64,000 nt of DNA from Chrysaora quinquecirrha (Eukaryota > Cnidaria > Scyphozoa > Semaeostomeae > Pelagiidae): contig JACTAT010000034.1 in assembly GCA_014526335.1 (NCBI GenBank), forward strand, positions 1 to 64,000, written 5' to 3'. Under the pieces are notes generated by a model that worked only from the letters and a program-made list of their open reading frames with translations, was not told where the DNA came from and ran no database searches. The position numbers and the translations under genes are program-made. Within the stretch, counting starts at the first letter, position 1. Every line of letters starts with the position of its first letter. This document shows, one piece after another, positions 36,290-46,690 of this stretch.

Positions 36290-37050
36290 CTAGACTTTTT
36301 CAAGCGTTGTCTAGATTTTTCAAGCGGTTTTTCTATCGGTCTCACGTTATTAGCGGTTTCATCGAGCTTTGCCTAGAGTTTGTCGCGCGGTTTTGCTCTT
36401 CAACGAGTCTGATCTTTCTCTGCGATAGATCTCGATTTTGTCACGCATTGTCTAGGCTAGAGTTTGTCGAGCGGTACATCTTGAAGTGGCCTCTTCTTTC
36501 TGGGCTACAGATCATGATTATATCAAGCATTGGTTAGCGTTTGTCGCGCGGTTTTGCTCTTCAAATGGTCTCATCTTACTGTGTGACGGATCTCGATTTT
36601 GCCACGCATTGTCTAGAGTTTGTCGAGCGGTACCTCTTGAAACAGCCTCTTCTTTCTGCGCGACATATCACGATTATATCAAGCATTGTCTAGAGTTTGC
36701 CGCGCGGTTTTGCTCTTGAAACGAACTGATCTTACTGTGTGACGGATCTTGATTTTGTCACGCATTGTCTAGAGTTTGTCGAGCGGTACCTCTTGAAGCG
36801 TCCTCTTCTTTCTGCACGACAGATCACTATTATATCAAGCATTGCCTAGATTTTGTCGCGCGGTTTTGCTCTTCAAACGGTCAAATGGTCTCATCTTTCT
36901 CTGCGATTGATCTTGATTTTTTCGAGCTCTGTGTAGAGTTTGTCGAGCGGTTGCTCTACAAACTTCATTATCTTTCTGCGCTGTAAATAAGCGCATCTTT
37001 ATCGAGTATTCTCTAAAGGTTTTCGAGAGGTTTCCAGCGGTAAACAGGCG
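36290..37050. repeat. Alternating ~78-bp A/B tandem repeat upstream of the GPCR
   Basis: About ten monomers of 76-85 bp begin GTCTAGAGTTTGTCG and end in ...CGCATT or ...AAGCATT. They alternate between type A (CGCGGTTTTGCTCTTCAA, then TGTGACGGATC) and type B (GAGCGGTACCTCTTGAA, then CTGCGCGACA). The array decays at both edges. The short ORFs across it reflect the repeat and not a gene. No function is evident. Confidence 0.85.
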
Positions 37051-37330
37051 CCTTTTGAAATGTCGAGTGACCCAATAAAAATTTAATTCTTCTTTCCAGT
37101 GGCGTGCGCTGTAGCTAGCTATCATTTTTATCTTAAGTTATTTGGAATTGCCTTCGTCGCAGTGGGGAACACCTATTAGCTTCTTCGGTGCATCTTGTTA
37201 CTAATTTTAGTTAACAAGAACTGAAGAAAATTATGAAAAATTTTAAGAGCTAAAACTTCCTGCAGCTGAGGAAACTCGATATCCGAATGAACACACCGTG
37301 AGCTAAGTTAGAAAAAATTTTCCTATACTA

Positions 37331-37668
37331 CTCTTAGGTGCCTAATTGCCGTCCCCCGCGCTAATTTATTTTTTGAAAAATGTCCAACCCCCCGATCTTA
37401 TTAGGACCCCCGCTTATTAAGATTCACATCAATTTTGACGTCGTTGATTTTAACTTATTTCACTTTGACCTTCTTTCTATGAAATTTCACATGTACACTC
37501 TATTTGTTGATGTGGCACTGCATCTCTGCAGTTTTCTGAAAAACTTTATTACACAAATTCCGACCCCCCATTTATTCCGAGCCCCGTCAATTAGATCCTG
37601 GCTGGAGTTCCAACTCTCCCTGCCTATTCCACCCCCCCCCCCCAGCAATTAGGCACTTAAGAGTGCGC
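37331..37668. mobile_element. MITE with C-rich interior, copy 1
   Basis: The ends are inverted, ACTCTTAGGTGCCTAATTG and CAATTAGGCACTTAAGAGT. The interior iterates a CCCCC-(N)-TATTA-GACCCCC type motif. A second copy lies at 49708-50066. Confidence 0.8.
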
Positions 37669-37901
37669 TATTATCTTACAAATGAAATTCGAATCTCAAA
37701 ATCCTGTTACATCATGTGATTTCTATCTGATTTTATAATCTAAACTTTGTTTAAATTCCGTTTTAGAGGTGCTTCTTGCAGTTTGTTATGTTCATTATTC
37801 CAATCAGAAATAGTCTCCACATTATACGTTATACATAAAGTTAAAGCACTGGTTCAACATATTGAATATCGTCATTACTCGTTGATCAACAGCCCTTCAA
37901 A

Positions 37902-38857
37902 ATGATAGAAACTGGAGTTCTGGTAACACTTGCGTTGTTATGTATTGCCATCAATTTGCTAAACAGTCTCTGTCTATACGTGATATTCAAGACACCTCGG
38001 CTACGAAAGCATTCCATACTCGCCATAGCGAATTTATTATGCTGTCATCTATTACAAGGACTGGTTGTAATACCATCTTACCTTGTAAAACGAATGAAAC
38101 TTAGTGACGTCACTATCAGCCGTCAAGCCTGCGACGCGTTCCGGTTTTCATACATGACAACAAATTACGTTGCTGTTATCTCGCTCTTGCTTATCACAGT
38201 CGACCGTTTGTGCGCCATAAAATGGCCAATGTTTTATAAAAATTCCGTCACAAACACCAAAATGATAGCTGCTATCGTTTCTGTTTGGCTATATGTTTTG
38301 GCTCTTTGCGTTCTGCCATTTTTCCCAGTGTCCGGTAGCTCCAAATGCACATATCGGCCAACCAAAGAATGGTCAATAACAATGCTTACAGTCAATACAT
38401 TTCTTCCCATGCTTATTATATTTGCATGTTACGCCGTCATATTTTTCACCGCGCGGAGCTCAAGTAACAAGTCTTCGGCAGAAAATCAAATCGCGTTAGC
38501 TTTGCGAATCGCGAAAATATCGATCGCAGTGGTTTCAGCGTTTACAATATGCTGGGGTCCGTCCTTTTCTACTACATGTTGTCCCTGACATGTCCGCAAT
38601 GCTTTTCAAGCTCCTTTAAAGATTCCGAGATCGAAAATGTTTTGAATTTCGTCATGAAAGTCTTGACATTCGTCGACGGCTTACTCGCGCCGCTCATCTA
38701 TTGTCTGATGCACAGAGGAATACGAGACGGTATTCTGCAGACTGCGATTGTGCAGCATGCAAGACGTGGACTAAACTTCCTCTGGGATGGTTGCCGAGGC
38801 AGCAAACATCAGGAAGGTGAAAATGACAAGAACTTTATTGAAAAAACTCAAATGTAA
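37902..38857 (+). CDS. Class A (rhodopsin-like) GPCR, orphan; one frameshift
   Basis: This is a single exon of about 318 codons if one T is added near 38565. As given, the first frame stops after TM6 (CWGPSFSTTC) and the second supplies TM6 end, TM7 and tail. Seven hydrophobic segments are visible. Family marks are the TM1 NS, the TM3 end DRLCAIKWP in place of DRY, a conserved disulphide pair (Cys in SRQACDAF and SSKCTYRP) and the TM6 CWGP. The N-terminus before TM1 is only a few residues and has no signal peptide. TM2 has AN where Asp is usual (D2.50) and TM7 has APLIY where NPxxY is usual, so the sodium site is altered. The tail is basic and has no clear palmitoylation site. The ligand is unknown. 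Cnidarian genomes hold many such intronless orphans. Confidence 0.85.
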
Positions 38858-39001
38858 TTCAAGTTATGCTATAGCTAATTATTGTCGTTATTTTTTATCA
38901 TAAGCTTCGTTGCATCTAATTTTGCCTCGTGTGCCTAACGTCCTTTAGCCTTGACCTTCTCCCATCCTGCTTTGCGCGACGAGCTAAGGAACTGAATCTG
39001 T

Positions 39002-39563
39002 AGACTGTGTGCAGCCTCAAACTCTTCTTCGAGAAAGAGTAGAGTCTGCGCATCAATGAAAGAAAGCTTGTACCGCTGAGTCAGCAAAAACGCAGCCTCT
39101 TTCTGATGAAAATAACCGTTGGAGCCTACGCGAAGCGTTTTTAATCACCGCCTACTAGCACTTTGGGCTTTGAGCAAGTTCGTTTGACCTTTGAAGCTGC
39201 TTTGTGTAATTCCGTAACTTTGCGATGAATTTCAAAACAAATGATGTCTTGTATTTACACTTTGCTGTGTTTGACATTGTACATTGTACACATTCGCCAT
39301 TTTGTTTTGGCAAAAGCGATCGCGCGACGAAAACCAGCCGTGTCAACGCGGCGCGACTATATTAAAACAATGAAATAAGCCATCGACCAATCATGTTTCT
39401 CTGGCAGTTTTCTGCCAGAGAGCGTTGATTGGTTGTCAAACAATAGGCAAACAAAAGATTTACCGCCACACTTTATTTGAAAAATAGGCCAGTACAAGCG
39501 TTCGTTCATTGTTGCGCAGACTCTGCTCTTTCTCGGAGAAGAGTTTGAGGCTGCACGCAGGCT
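39002..39563. mobile_element. Palindromic MITE with ~72-bp inverted ends
   Basis: The left arm 39002-39073 and right arm 39492-39563 are inverted with roughly 85-90% match (GTGCAGCCTCAAACTCTTCT core). The centre holds a perfect 10-bp stem with a TTTT loop, TCTCTGGCAG/CTGCCAGAGA (39398-39421), itself flanked by CCAATCA and TGATTGG. AATCTG occurs on both outer flanks, a possible target duplication. Confidence 0.8.
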
Positions 39564-39813
39564 AAATCTGATTGGATCAAAAAGGTATAGGATCTGCTAG
39601 AACGAGCGTATTTCTCCCCCTACCCCCCCCCCTTACAAGCAAGCGGTATTGTGACTGCAACTTTATAACCAGCAAAAATTGACAACTTAATAACAAGAAG
39701 TCACTCCAAACAGCATTGACTGAGGGGCAAGGGGATACAGTCTCGCAATTTGTGAAATTTTGTGGAGGATTGTTGTCATTGCAGAATCGTGAAAGACAAC
39801 GGGATTGTCAGGA

Positions 39814-39905
39814 TTAGACTTATTACCTGGCTCCTAGATATCGCTTTGAGTATCCGCAGCAATTCAACTCAATATCGATATCTGCGGCTCATTTGATAGT
39901 CGACC
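39814..39905. repeat. Partial TTAGACTTATTACC MITE
   Basis: It begins TTAGACTTATTACCTGG and carries GATATCGCTTTGAGTA, but the right end is not clear. Full copies are at 40540-40695, 41386-41513 and 43653-44001. Confidence 0.5.
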
Positions 39906-40539
39906 TGTACTGATCGAACAAAACAAAATTATCTTCCGATAATGACACGCTGGAACCCGGGCCTCAAGCCTCGTAAAAGCGGAATTATTAGCATTCGTAT
40001 CTTCTACTTGCGTTGTGCAAACTTAAAAAAAAAAAACATAAAACACCCGCATGCTGGACAAACAAATTAAAGCCTTCTTTAGAACTATAGAACTTACTTG
40101 TTTAAAAAATTAAGCCCCTCTATTATCTTAGCTTTTCTTGTTTTAAGATTCTCAGAGAGGCCCTTCAATTCAAACGCCGCACCGAGTTTTGATATTCCTG
40201 TTTCGTTGTCTGTTCTCCTCGCCTGTTTACGGTTGTGAACATGGGAGCTATAAAGCGGCGTAGCCACCGTTCTACGCGATTTTCGGTTATTGGTCTCAAT
40301 CTTTTTCAGCCCCAATTCCTTACCCGCAAGGGTTTTTCAAAAGCAATCTCGCAGCTGGGTACTTATAGTCTTGGCAGTCGGTCATTCGATCCAACAGAGG
40401 CTATCATCAAAGCGAAATCGCTCCAAGCGCTGCAGTTCAATAATAGCGATAACTGCGACTAGTGTAATTAAATATGGACGTATAACATGAGTCTCATATC
40501 GTTCGTGAAACTGGGGTTAGCCAAGATCGCTGGAGCCTG

Positions 40540-40695
40540 TAGACTTATTTCCTGAGTCGTAGTTATCGCTATTCAGTTCAAATGCTGGACGCTCAGACTA
40601 AATGTTTGAGCTTTTCGTGAAAGCTCAAGTTTGAGCGATCTCGGTTTGGTGCTAGTCTCGGTTTCATGAGCGATAACTGGGACTAAAGTACTTAA
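40540..40695. mobile_element. TTAGACTTATTACC MITE, copy 2
   Basis: The left end reads TAGACTTATTTCCTGAGTC and AGTTATCGCTATTCAG. The right end is the inverted AGCGATAACTGGGACTAAAG. The middle includes TTTGAGCGATCTCGG. The 39906-40539 stretch before it has short ORFs on both strands with no recognisable protein. Confidence 0.7.
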
Positions 40696-41385
40696 GGCCC
40701 ATTTTCACTTCGTTGGCATTCGCTGTTCGCTAGCGAATTTGCCATTCGCCGCTCGCTTGCAAACAGAATATAGCCTGCCTTCGTGATCAATTTTAGGGGA
40801 TAAACAAAGTAACAACTTCTGCGAAAGCTTGAGTTTGACTTGCAGCGGAAATCAAAATCGCTTCGCGTTCGCCTTTTTTCATGGCTAGCGAACAGCTTTT
40901 TTAGGGTTCAACGAGTTCCCGGCATGCCTGACTGTGACTCCATGTGCAATCATGGCCCATGGGAATCAGGGGTGCTTTGACCATACGCTCAATAATGGAA
41001 GTTAAATTCCAGCATGACTTGTACATTCCACTGGGACTTTTTACTACTCTAAAAAATGAATTGTAAAATCACAAACTTCTTATATGCGACAATATTCCGA
41101 GGCCTAAACTAGGGCCTAAATAGTGAGCGCCTGGATACGACAGGCTTTGAATGCCTTATTTTCGGAAATCTGTGCGAAGGGAATTTTGCAAAGCATTTCA
41201 AAGAGACAAGTTCAGAGGCCAACTAAATATGCTGTTCTTCCGAGAGAGAGGACTGAAAGCCTGAAGCTAAAAGAATGACTCATAAGTAACTGCATTTTAG
41301 CTGGATGTTTATGAAATTCAAAGTCTTCGAAAGCAAAGAAAAGTTGAAGAAGGTAAGGAACGAATAGTCTCACAGGTCACAGCTA

Positions 41386-41513
41386 TTAGACTTATTACCT
41401 GAGTCCCGCCCTTCGCAAACAACAACAGCAACCATACAGTTGTTTGCTCAGAGTGGTTTGAGCGTCCAGCATGGACTCAATAGCGATAACTATGACTCAT
41501 GTAATAAGTCTAC
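41386..41513. mobile_element. TTAGACTTATTACC MITE, copy 3 (128 bp)
   Basis: The ends TTAGACTTATTACCTGAGT and ACTCATGTAATAAGTCTA are inverted. The inner repeats include AATAGCGATAACTATGAC. This is the shortest complete copy. Confidence 0.8.
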
Positions 41514-41779
41514 ACAGCTATTCCTAATTTCTATCAGACCCCGTTTATACGAGCAGAAATTGATCGGATCTAAAGTGGATCCGATCTACTTTTAGTACGG
41601 ATAGGCCTTGCGTTTGCACACAACTCGTTGATCCGATCCACTTTTGGTCAAAGAACCAATCTACTTTTGGATCGCTTTGAAAAGAATTCCAGTTTAAATC
41701 TGATCTACTTGCATCGTGTAAACAGTTGGATCCGATCCAAAATTGGCTCTGAAAATATGATAATAATTACTATAGAAAC

Positions 41780-42963
41780 TTCAAGAGAAAAACGACAACT
41801 TTTAATCGGCAAAACATGTTTCGAACATTCTATGTTCATCTTCAGTTGCAAAAATTGTTATAAGCTAAAGCTATCAAGATATTACAAGGGTTAAATAGAG
41901 CTATAAAATATTACATAACTTAATAACACACGTGAGGTAAATAATCAAATCGGTAACATTAAAGGTAAATAAAACGTACAAATGGGAATAAGTAAATAAT
42001 AACGAATGAAATAAAATAAAAGTAATTAAAAAGAAAGATTCAATTTGTAATGATAAAGTTGTTTGTTAAGCGTAGGTTTGACCCAAGAGATAAGTAGCGC
42101 TTCCTTGATCTTGAGACAAAAGCTGCTATTAGCGCTGTCAAGAATAGAGAAACTATCCTCAGAGCAAAGAGGGCGGCAAGAAGGGGACTCATTAAGGTGT
42201 TTAAAAATATGTGAGTTTTTGTCTGTGACCAAATGCTCCTGAATTCGTGTTGAAAATGTCGAGAAGTTTCACCGACATAAGATGCGGAACATCCGCCACA
42301 AAGAAATTGGTAAACAACACGAGCCCGAAAGCACTTAGGCACAGAATCTTTAACCCCGAACATGGAGCGTAATTTAAAAGAATTGAAAACAAGCTTAATA
42401 TTTATATCTTTACAGTATTTTTAGCCAAGTACTTTATTTTACGTTGAGTTAAAACCGAAAACCTACCAATGTAAGGAAGTTTATAGTAACAAACACGATT
42501 AGTTTCCCTATCATTAGTACCATGGTTATCAACTAAGGGTGGAGATCTAACTTTGTTTAAATGATTACGAATAACGTTGTTAATAAGATAAGTGGGGTAA
42601 AGATTTTTATTTAAAATTAAAGTTAGTTGCTTAATGTCGTTATCAAAACCAAGCCAGGTGTTATTAATCTTATAGGCCCTATCAACTAGAGTCCTAATTA
42701 AACCTAATTAATCCTAATTATACGAAAACGAAGTGAAGCTGAAAAAGTTAGTGAGTAAACCTGTGTAAGTTTTTTTTTCTTTAATGTTACCGATTTGATT
42801 ATTTACCTCACGTGTGTTATTAAGTTATGTAATATTTTATAGCTCTATTTAACCCTTGTAATATCTTGATTAGCTTATAACAATTTTTGCAACTGAAGAT
42901 GAACATAGAATGTTCGAAACATGTTTTGCCGATTAAAAGTTGTCGTTTTTCTCTTGAAATTTC
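41780..42963 (-). mobile_element. Penelope-like element remnant with inverted flanking repeats
   Basis: A 13-bp duplication TTACTATAGAAAC (41767-41779 and 42964-42976) flanks it. The two ends, 41780-41964 and 42780-42963, are inverted copies of about 185 bp (AAAACGACAACTTTTAATCG, then AACACACGTGAGGTAAATAA), matching the terminal repeats that Penelope-like elements can carry in inverted order. The centre encodes, on the minus strand, only the element's 3' part. The element is therefore 5'-truncated. Confidence 0.85.
42026..42500 (-). pseudogene. Penelope-like GIY-YIG endonuclease region, frameshifted
   Basis: Read on the minus strand in two frames, the segment gives YQFLCGGCSASYVGETSRH, then TDKNSHIFKHLNESPSC, then LKIKEALLISWVKPTLNKQ. 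These are the conserved blocks of the GIY-YIG nuclease at the C-terminus of Penelope polyproteins, with ASYVGETSRH as the nuclease core. Upstream sequence resembles the linker before the nuclease (NPLVDNHGTND-like context near 42520). A frameshift near 42220 separates the halves, so it is inactive. Confidence 0.85.
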
Positions 42964-43652
42964 TTACTATAGAAACATTCAGTAACCACGCATGCGTCAA
43001 TTGCTAGACCCAAAATGGATCGTATTCGTGCCTAGTGTAAACGGAAGGCCGATCCGTACCAAAATTAGAACTTCTGGATCCGATCCACTTCAGATTCGAT
43101 CCGCTTTCTCTCGTGTAAACGTAGCCTCTTTCCAGTTTCCTAAACAAAGCTTTAAGCACAATTTCATTCATTCATCGAACTTGAGCCTCGAGTGGTATGC
43201 TCATATCACCTGACCTTTATTCAGACTTTTGATTGGCTAATCTGATTGCAACTATTGTAACCTATTGACTCTATCTCTTCGGTTCTAAGATCACGTGGTA
43301 TTTACCACGTCCTCATCATTGCTGTTTCAAAACTTTCAGATTTTAATCACGAAAATTTCAATTCTGTCACTAGCTTAGCTGTGATAGCGATGTTGATTTA
43401 TTTTGCTCACAGAAAGATAGCGAATATTTTCAAAACTTTATCTATTTTCGTATCTCTGTTTTGTTGGGATTAATTTTGACTTTGCAAAATCATCAAACAA
43501 AGTTCATTCGTTGGCGTTGGAGCAGGTGTTGTCCGTTTTTCCATTGCGTACAATGTCCAAAATAGCAATCTGAATTCAGGAATGAAAGATTACTTTCTTT
43601 ATATAGAACCGCGGTATTTAGGTTTTTCAAAAAAATATCGCGCAAAGAATCC

Positions 43653-44001
43653 TAGACTTATTACCTCAACCTCGTCCCAGGCCCCAAATCAAATTTCCTC
43701 GAATCTCAACCGTTAAATCGATTTTGACTCTGGTACCGGCCACAAAATCTGCCAAAATAATGGCAATTTTGGCCTAGGCATAAAAGCCGATACCAAAGGC
43801 CGATACCAGGGTCGAATATGGACAGCGGAGTTTCACGCAGAGGCCTATTTACCCTGGGGACGAGGTTGTTATTACCCGAGTCCCAGTCATCGCTCATCAG
43901 AGCGAGACTACACCAAACCGAGATCGCTCAAACTGTGCTTTACTTTATCATTTAAGCGATCCATTTCAATAGCGATAACTACGACTCAGGTAGTAAGTCT
44001 A
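43653..44001. mobile_element. TTAGACTTATTACC MITE, copy 4, interrupted
   Basis: The left fragment (TAGACTTATTACCT) and the right fragment (TTATTACCCGAGTCCCAG to AGTAAGTCTA) belong to one copy split by the element at 43667-43868. Confidence 0.75.
43667..43868. mobile_element. CAACCTCGTCCCCAGG MITE, copy 1 (202 bp)
   Basis: The ends CAACCTCGTCCCAGG and CCTGGGGACGAGGTTG are inverted. The flanking 9 bp are TTATTACCT and TTATTACCC, eight of nine identical, and the host MITE has TTATTACCT once. With the second copy at 54694-55108 this supports a 9-bp target duplication. Confidence 0.85.
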
Positions 44002-44017
44002 AACGAATCCGACTTAT

Positions 44018-44640
44018 TTATGCTTTTCAAGCAATGTTTTATGACGTGACAAAGCGTTCAAACATTGCTTGACAAAAAATTTTCAAATGTTTGACAGTTT
44101 GATCGTTTGGCAAGGCCCTTAATTCTGTTTGTCACACAGACGCAGTATTTTGCGACGTGGCCAAACCGGTGAAACATTTTGTTGACAAGCAAGCAAATCT
44201 CAAATGTTTCGCCAACATACTCAATCATCTGACCAAGGACTAAAGCCAAATTAATTTGCTTGTCAAACTATATGTTCGAAGTTCGATCATAGCTTTGACT
44301 GCTTGGTTGATTGCAATCACCCTGCGAGTCCAAACAACAACCGCACTTTAGGCCCTCGCCAAACGATCCAAAGTTGTTAATGTTAGTTCAAAATTTGCAA
44401 TTCGCTAATCAAGTTAAATGTTTGCCATCTTGACTGTTTGGCTGTTTGGCCATCTTGCAAAACATTGCCCGCCCGACATTTTCGCTAGATACAAGCGTGA
44501 AATGTTTCTGCATTTTTTCAAAAGCATTGCTGAGCGAATTTTGCTTGTCAAGCAATGTTTTGTGATGTGGCCAAAATGGTCAATCGTTGCTTGTAAAGCA
44601 AATCTGCAACCAGGACTTTAAGCATGATTCTTCAATAGAA
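44018..44640. repeat. Diverged AAGCAATGTTT / GGCCAAAC repeats
   Basis: Words such as CAAGCAATGTTTT, GACGTGGCCAAA, GATCGTTTGGC and TTGCTTGTCAAGCAA recur in both orientations. They resemble the 56-bp satellite at 2098-2817 and the sequence at 63100-63770. This may be an old palindromic element family. The boundaries are unclear. Confidence 0.5.
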
Positions 44641-44867
44641 CAGCACTTGGAAACCCGGATTGTGCACAATGTAGAAACTTGCAGCGACGATTGTTTTTCA
44701 AGCAATTGGCCAAGCAAGATCGTTATTTCTTTTAGGGGTTTTGGAAACTGTCTACATCAAAGTCATAAGGTCGGCTCTGTGTAGACAGAAAAGCTTTTAC
44801 TCACTTGGACTCTTTAATTACACGCTTTTTTTATAAAGAGCCACTTTATAAGGAACCTACATGGAAC

Positions 44868-46303
44868 CAGGGACGTAGCCAGGGGGGAGCTGTGGGAGCC
44901 GCGGCTCCCTCCCTTTTGCTATAATGTTTTTTTTAGGTTTAGGTTTATCGTTTTGACATTGACGAATGCAATGGGTTTGGTAAAAGCGATCACCAATAGC
45001 AAATTCATCGTCACTTTATTTAGTTGTGTTGCTGTAACCAACATTTTGATTTACTGTCAAAATACCTACAAGAGAAGAAGACATGCTTGCAAGACGCAAT
45101 GGCCCATGTTCAAAACATATTTGACACGCTCCAATATGACCGCAATAACTCTGAGCAGCGTTTTTCAACTATCTACAAATGGATCGTTGACTCCATTTCA
45201 AGCCTGCGTTTATAAATTGAGAAACCGCGACTCAGCGCCAATTCCATCTACCGGGACAATCCAAACGTTGACTCTACCGAAGCTTACTACAGAGTCGCCA
45301 TCTACCTTCCATTTATGGACACTGCGCTCCAGCAGCTTCGCCTAAGATTTGGCAATAAAGTAAAAATTGCTGCAAATTTTGATTTTCTATTGCCTGTAAA
45401 TTGTTTTGAAGCAGGGAACGTATTCAACAAGACTGTCTGCAAACAATGTCCATCCCCCCGATGACGTCGACGGTATTCGTGCCCAAGTACAGTATCGTCA
45501 ATGGGTGATGTAATGGAAAAGGGAATTCACAGAAACATCTCCTGTCTACCACATCAGTACCATAGAAGCCTGTGATGCTTCAGTATTCCCTACGATACAT
45601 AGTCTCTTAAAGATGGCCAGCATATTGCCGATATCAACAGCAACCGTCGAGCGCGCGCTTTCTGTAAAATGTTTGCTTGGGTCCCTCTGAATCAAGAAAA
45701 TACCCTTGAAAACAAAATCTAACTTTTGGGAGGCCTATGGGAGGCCGTGATGCCATCACCCCCCCCCCCCCCCTCTCTTCACTCCTCTCCTTTACTCTGT
45801 GATACTAGTCTAAGGCATTAAAACAGTTCGAAACAAATTTCACCAAGGCATATTTTGCAAAAAAGTTGGGGGGGGGGAGCAAATCCCCCTTTCGTCGGAG
45901 GCCCTAGTTTTCCACATTGCGATTGCTGAAAACGTACCTTCGAAACAGAACGTCAGAAACTAGACTAACTGGACTTGCCTTGATGTACATTTACAATAAT
46001 CACAAGATTGAGAAAGATCAGATAATAGATCGTTTTGCCAGCATGAAAAATAGGCCCCTATTATTAGTTTGAAAATTTTATATTTGTTGGTAGTCTTCAT
46101 TGTCAATTACATGATTCTTGATTGTTGTTATTGATTGATGTTATTTTTGCAAGTTATCTTTGTAAAGAGTACTAATTGGGATGGTGAATTTTTTTGTAGA
46201 TAAACAATGAAAAGGGCGTATCCCACGTTTTCCGACAGTCTAAAGGGCGTGGCCCAGACCCCTTTGCCAGCTCCCCCCTTTTCAGATCCTGGCTACGTCC
46301 CTG
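44868..46303 (+). mobile_element. hAT transposon, decayed (1436 bp)
   Basis: The ends CAGGGACGTAGCCAGG and CCTGGCTACGTCCCTG are perfect inverted repeats. The 8-bp duplication CATGGAAC (44860-44867 and 46304-46311) is exact, which is diagnostic for hAT. It is shorter than an autonomous hAT and encodes only fragments of a transposase. Confidence 0.92.
45020..45700 (+). pseudogene. hAT transposase fragments
   Basis: One frame gives LLSKYLQEKKTCLQDAMAH and SEQRFSTIYKWIVDS. A second gives VDSTEAYYRVAIYLPFMD and ALQQLRLRFGNKVK. A third gives, from 45612, MASILPISTATVERALSVK, the hAT C-terminal dimerisation block in which TVERxFS is conserved. These fit the ZMYM/TTF-type zinc-finger hAT group. Stops and frame changes make it inactive. 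Confidence 0.8.
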
Positions 46304-46690
46304 CATGGAACCACTTTGAATGTTGAATATTTTCATCACTGCAAATAATCAAGAATTAGAAAGCCGGTTCCATTCATTTGCAGCCGAAAATCACGTAAAT
46401 TGTTTCAAATATTTCTGTGAGTATACTCGAGCTTTGCTCACATGCAAATGTCTCTCTTTTGTTGTTAAGACAACTGTATGTGCAGTAAAAATTAACGAAT
46501 TATTAAGGAACTTTTGGAACTACAATTGCCTCAAAAGAGGCCAAACAATAAGGAACTTTAAGAACTAGGCCTTGAGGTAGGTTCCTTATAAAAATAGCGT
46601 GTAAATCTGTTAGTCTTCGCGCTGTATGTAGTCTGAAAGTTGATTGGTGTCGAATTAGACGAAAAAAGCTTTAACGTATGTCCAAAGATG

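Larger units (their letters stand above)
41540..43130. mobile_element. hAT-like element with GTTTACACGAG ends, interrupted
   Basis: The left end (CCCGTTTATACGAGCAGA, then GTGGATCCGATC) and the right end (CTCGTGTAAACGTAGCC preceded by GATCCGATCCACTT) are imperfect inverted repeats of about 50 bp. The words GATCCGATC and CTACTTTTGGATCG recur inside. The centre is replaced by the Penelope-type insertion at 41780-42963. The superfamily assignment is by appearance only, since no clear target duplication was found. Confidence 0.6.
44821..46601 (+). mobile_element. MITE family 1, copy B, interrupted by a hAT
   Basis: It begins CACGCTTTTTTTATAAAG after TA and ends TTCCTTATAAAAATAGCGTG before TA, so the TA duplication is visible. 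Without the insert at 44868-46303 and one copy of its duplication it is about the size of copies A and C. Confidence 0.85.
44740..46690 (+). repeat. Repeat R1, copy split by MITE family 1
   Basis: The left part (44740-44820: CTACATCAAAGTCATAAGG, then CACTTGGACTCTTTAATTA) and right part (46602-46690: GTTGATTGGTGTCG, then GACGAAAAAAGCTTTAA) match R1. The middle is the MITE at 44821-46601. Confidence 0.7.

Noticed and set aside
40094..40490. Overlapping ORFs of 66-75 codons on both strands
   Set aside because: There are no recognisable domains or splice partners, and overlap on opposite strands is expected by chance.
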